Shown: positions 63,528 through 64,000 of the stretch, piece by piece
How positions within the stretch are numbered: the first letter of the stretch is position 1
Layout: each line of letters starts with the position of its first letter
Assembly: GCF_014642075.1 (NCBI RefSeq)
Contig: NZ_BMIK01000001.1
Coordinates: 620,001 to 684,000, forward strand
Source of the DNA: Parapedobacter defluvii
Lineage (GTDB): Bacteria; Bacteroidota; Bacteroidia; Sphingobacteriales; Sphingobacteriaceae
Direction: 5' to 3'
Length of the DNA stretch: 64,000 bases
Notes under the pieces: generated by a model
The model's database searches: none
Told to the model about the DNA's origin: nothing
Seen by the model: the letters and a program-made list of their open reading frames with translations, nothing else
Made by a program: the position numbers and the translations under genes

Positions 63528-64000
63528 ATGAAGCCTGAAAAACATAAACTAGCTGTCGTTGAGGACAATCGGATTATTTTGGATTCGGTGGCCGAGTTCT
63601 TTGATGCCTCGGAACGATTCGATCTTGTTCTGACAGCTGCGTCGTCCGAGCAGTTTATGGACAGTTGGAAAGAACAGCGAATTGATCTGTTGTTGTGTGA
63701 TATCGGTCTCCCTGGGAAATCGGGCATAGAGACGGCATGGTATGTTAAGCGCCGATCGAGTTCTACGCAGGTGGTTATGTATACCGTATTTGATGATAAA
63801 GACGCCATTTTTCAGGCGTTATGCGCGGGAGCATCCGGTTACCTGCTCAAAAATACACCGCTTTCTCAAGTCGAAGATCGGTTGATGGAAGTACTGGATG
63901 GCGGGTCTGTTATGAGCCCACATGTAGCACGTATGGTCATTGGGCATTTCAACCCTCATTTGGACAAGGCATATATTACGGATGCCGAGCGGCTTACCCC
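63528..64000 (+). CDS. second NarL-type response regulator, 3'-truncated by window edge
   Basis: ATG 63528 opens a frame that runs to the right edge (157 codons). It reads KLAVVEDNRIILDSVAEFFD, then DLLLCDIGLPGKSGIETAWY with the phospho-acceptor, MYTVFDDKDAIFQALCAGAS, GYLLKNTP, and DGGSVMSPHVARMVIGHFNP, matching the first regulator almost position by position. The HTH lies beyond the window (the last visible residues are DAERLTP, the start of the LuxR domain). It is a tandem duplicate. The 166-nt gap before it holds only a small ACCC-TTTC-GGGT hairpin. Confidence 0.93.
   Translation, partial: MKPEKHKLAVVEDNRIILDSVAEFFDASERFDLVLTAASSEQFMDSWKEQRIDLLLCDIGLPGKSGIETAWYVKRRSSSTQVVMYTVFDDKDAIFQALCAGASGYLLKNTPLSQVEDRLMEVLDGGSVMSPHVARMVIGHFNPHLDKAYITDAERLT

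Noticed and set aside
63395-63808. 137-aa minus-strand frame
   Set aside because: Antisense to the second response regulator, which runs off the right edge.

Overview
The window reads as chromosomal DNA of a Bacteroidota bacterium, most likely a member of the Sphingobacteriaceae (a Parapedobacter/Pedobacter-like organism). The basis is SusC/SusD pairs, a hybrid two-component regulator with a beta-propeller sensor, an Alternative Complex III operon fused to a caa3-type oxidase operon, and several promoters of the Bacteroidota form TTTG/TTG - about 20 nt - TAnnTTTG. The genus is inference; no 16S or tRNA gene was seen.

Layout. 1-2150: a PAPS-dependent sulfation set, made of a sulfotransferase cut by the window edge, cysQ (removes PAP) and, convergent and overlapping, cysC (makes PAPS). 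2152-14467 (minus strand): a polysaccharide utilisation locus with a ROK repressor, SusC, SusD, a Cys-motif lipoprotein, a GH16-like lipoprotein and a hybrid two-component regulator that sits 1 nt upstream of cysC. 14710-18620: a methyltransferase, rpsO and pnp, with a cloverleaf-like structured element between rpsO and pnp. 18681-22490: a GH92 alpha-mannosidase divergent from a LacI regulator, then msrB. 22857-39598: one co-directional run of about 17 kb carrying actABCDEF, coxB, coxA, ctaA, ctaB, two coxC-like genes, coxD, a Sco protein and a DUF420 protein, i.e. quinol to cytochrome c to oxygen electron transfer plus its heme A and copper assembly factors. 39644-43214: a small conserved protein, mtgA and an AT-richer pocket of unknown genes with one broken gene. 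43317-50485: mutS, a basic secreted protein, pyrC, an LD-carboxypeptidase and an M14 peptidase. 50649-55358: an operon of DUF6807, ThuA and two Gfo/Idh/MocA-type proteins (sugar modification or catabolism). 55394-58771: dipeptide epimerase plus NlpC/P60 (murein peptide recycling), divergent from a glycosylasparaginase. 58856-64000: a propeller histidine kinase, a stand-alone 7-TM protein and two tandem NarL-type response regulators, the second cut by the right edge.

The least explained signals are the intergenic repeats. Three sequence-unrelated families all have an exact 7-nt period: GAGGTAC/GAGGTTA directly after three stop codons, AGCTGAC/AGCTGAG, and a 21-unit array at 40100-40246 that fills the gap between two convergent stop codons and changes strand inside. 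A 20-bp perfect inverted repeat lies at 15582-15635 and the cloverleaf-like structure at 16197-16307. The rest of the window is recognisable metabolism, respiration and carbohydrate use.
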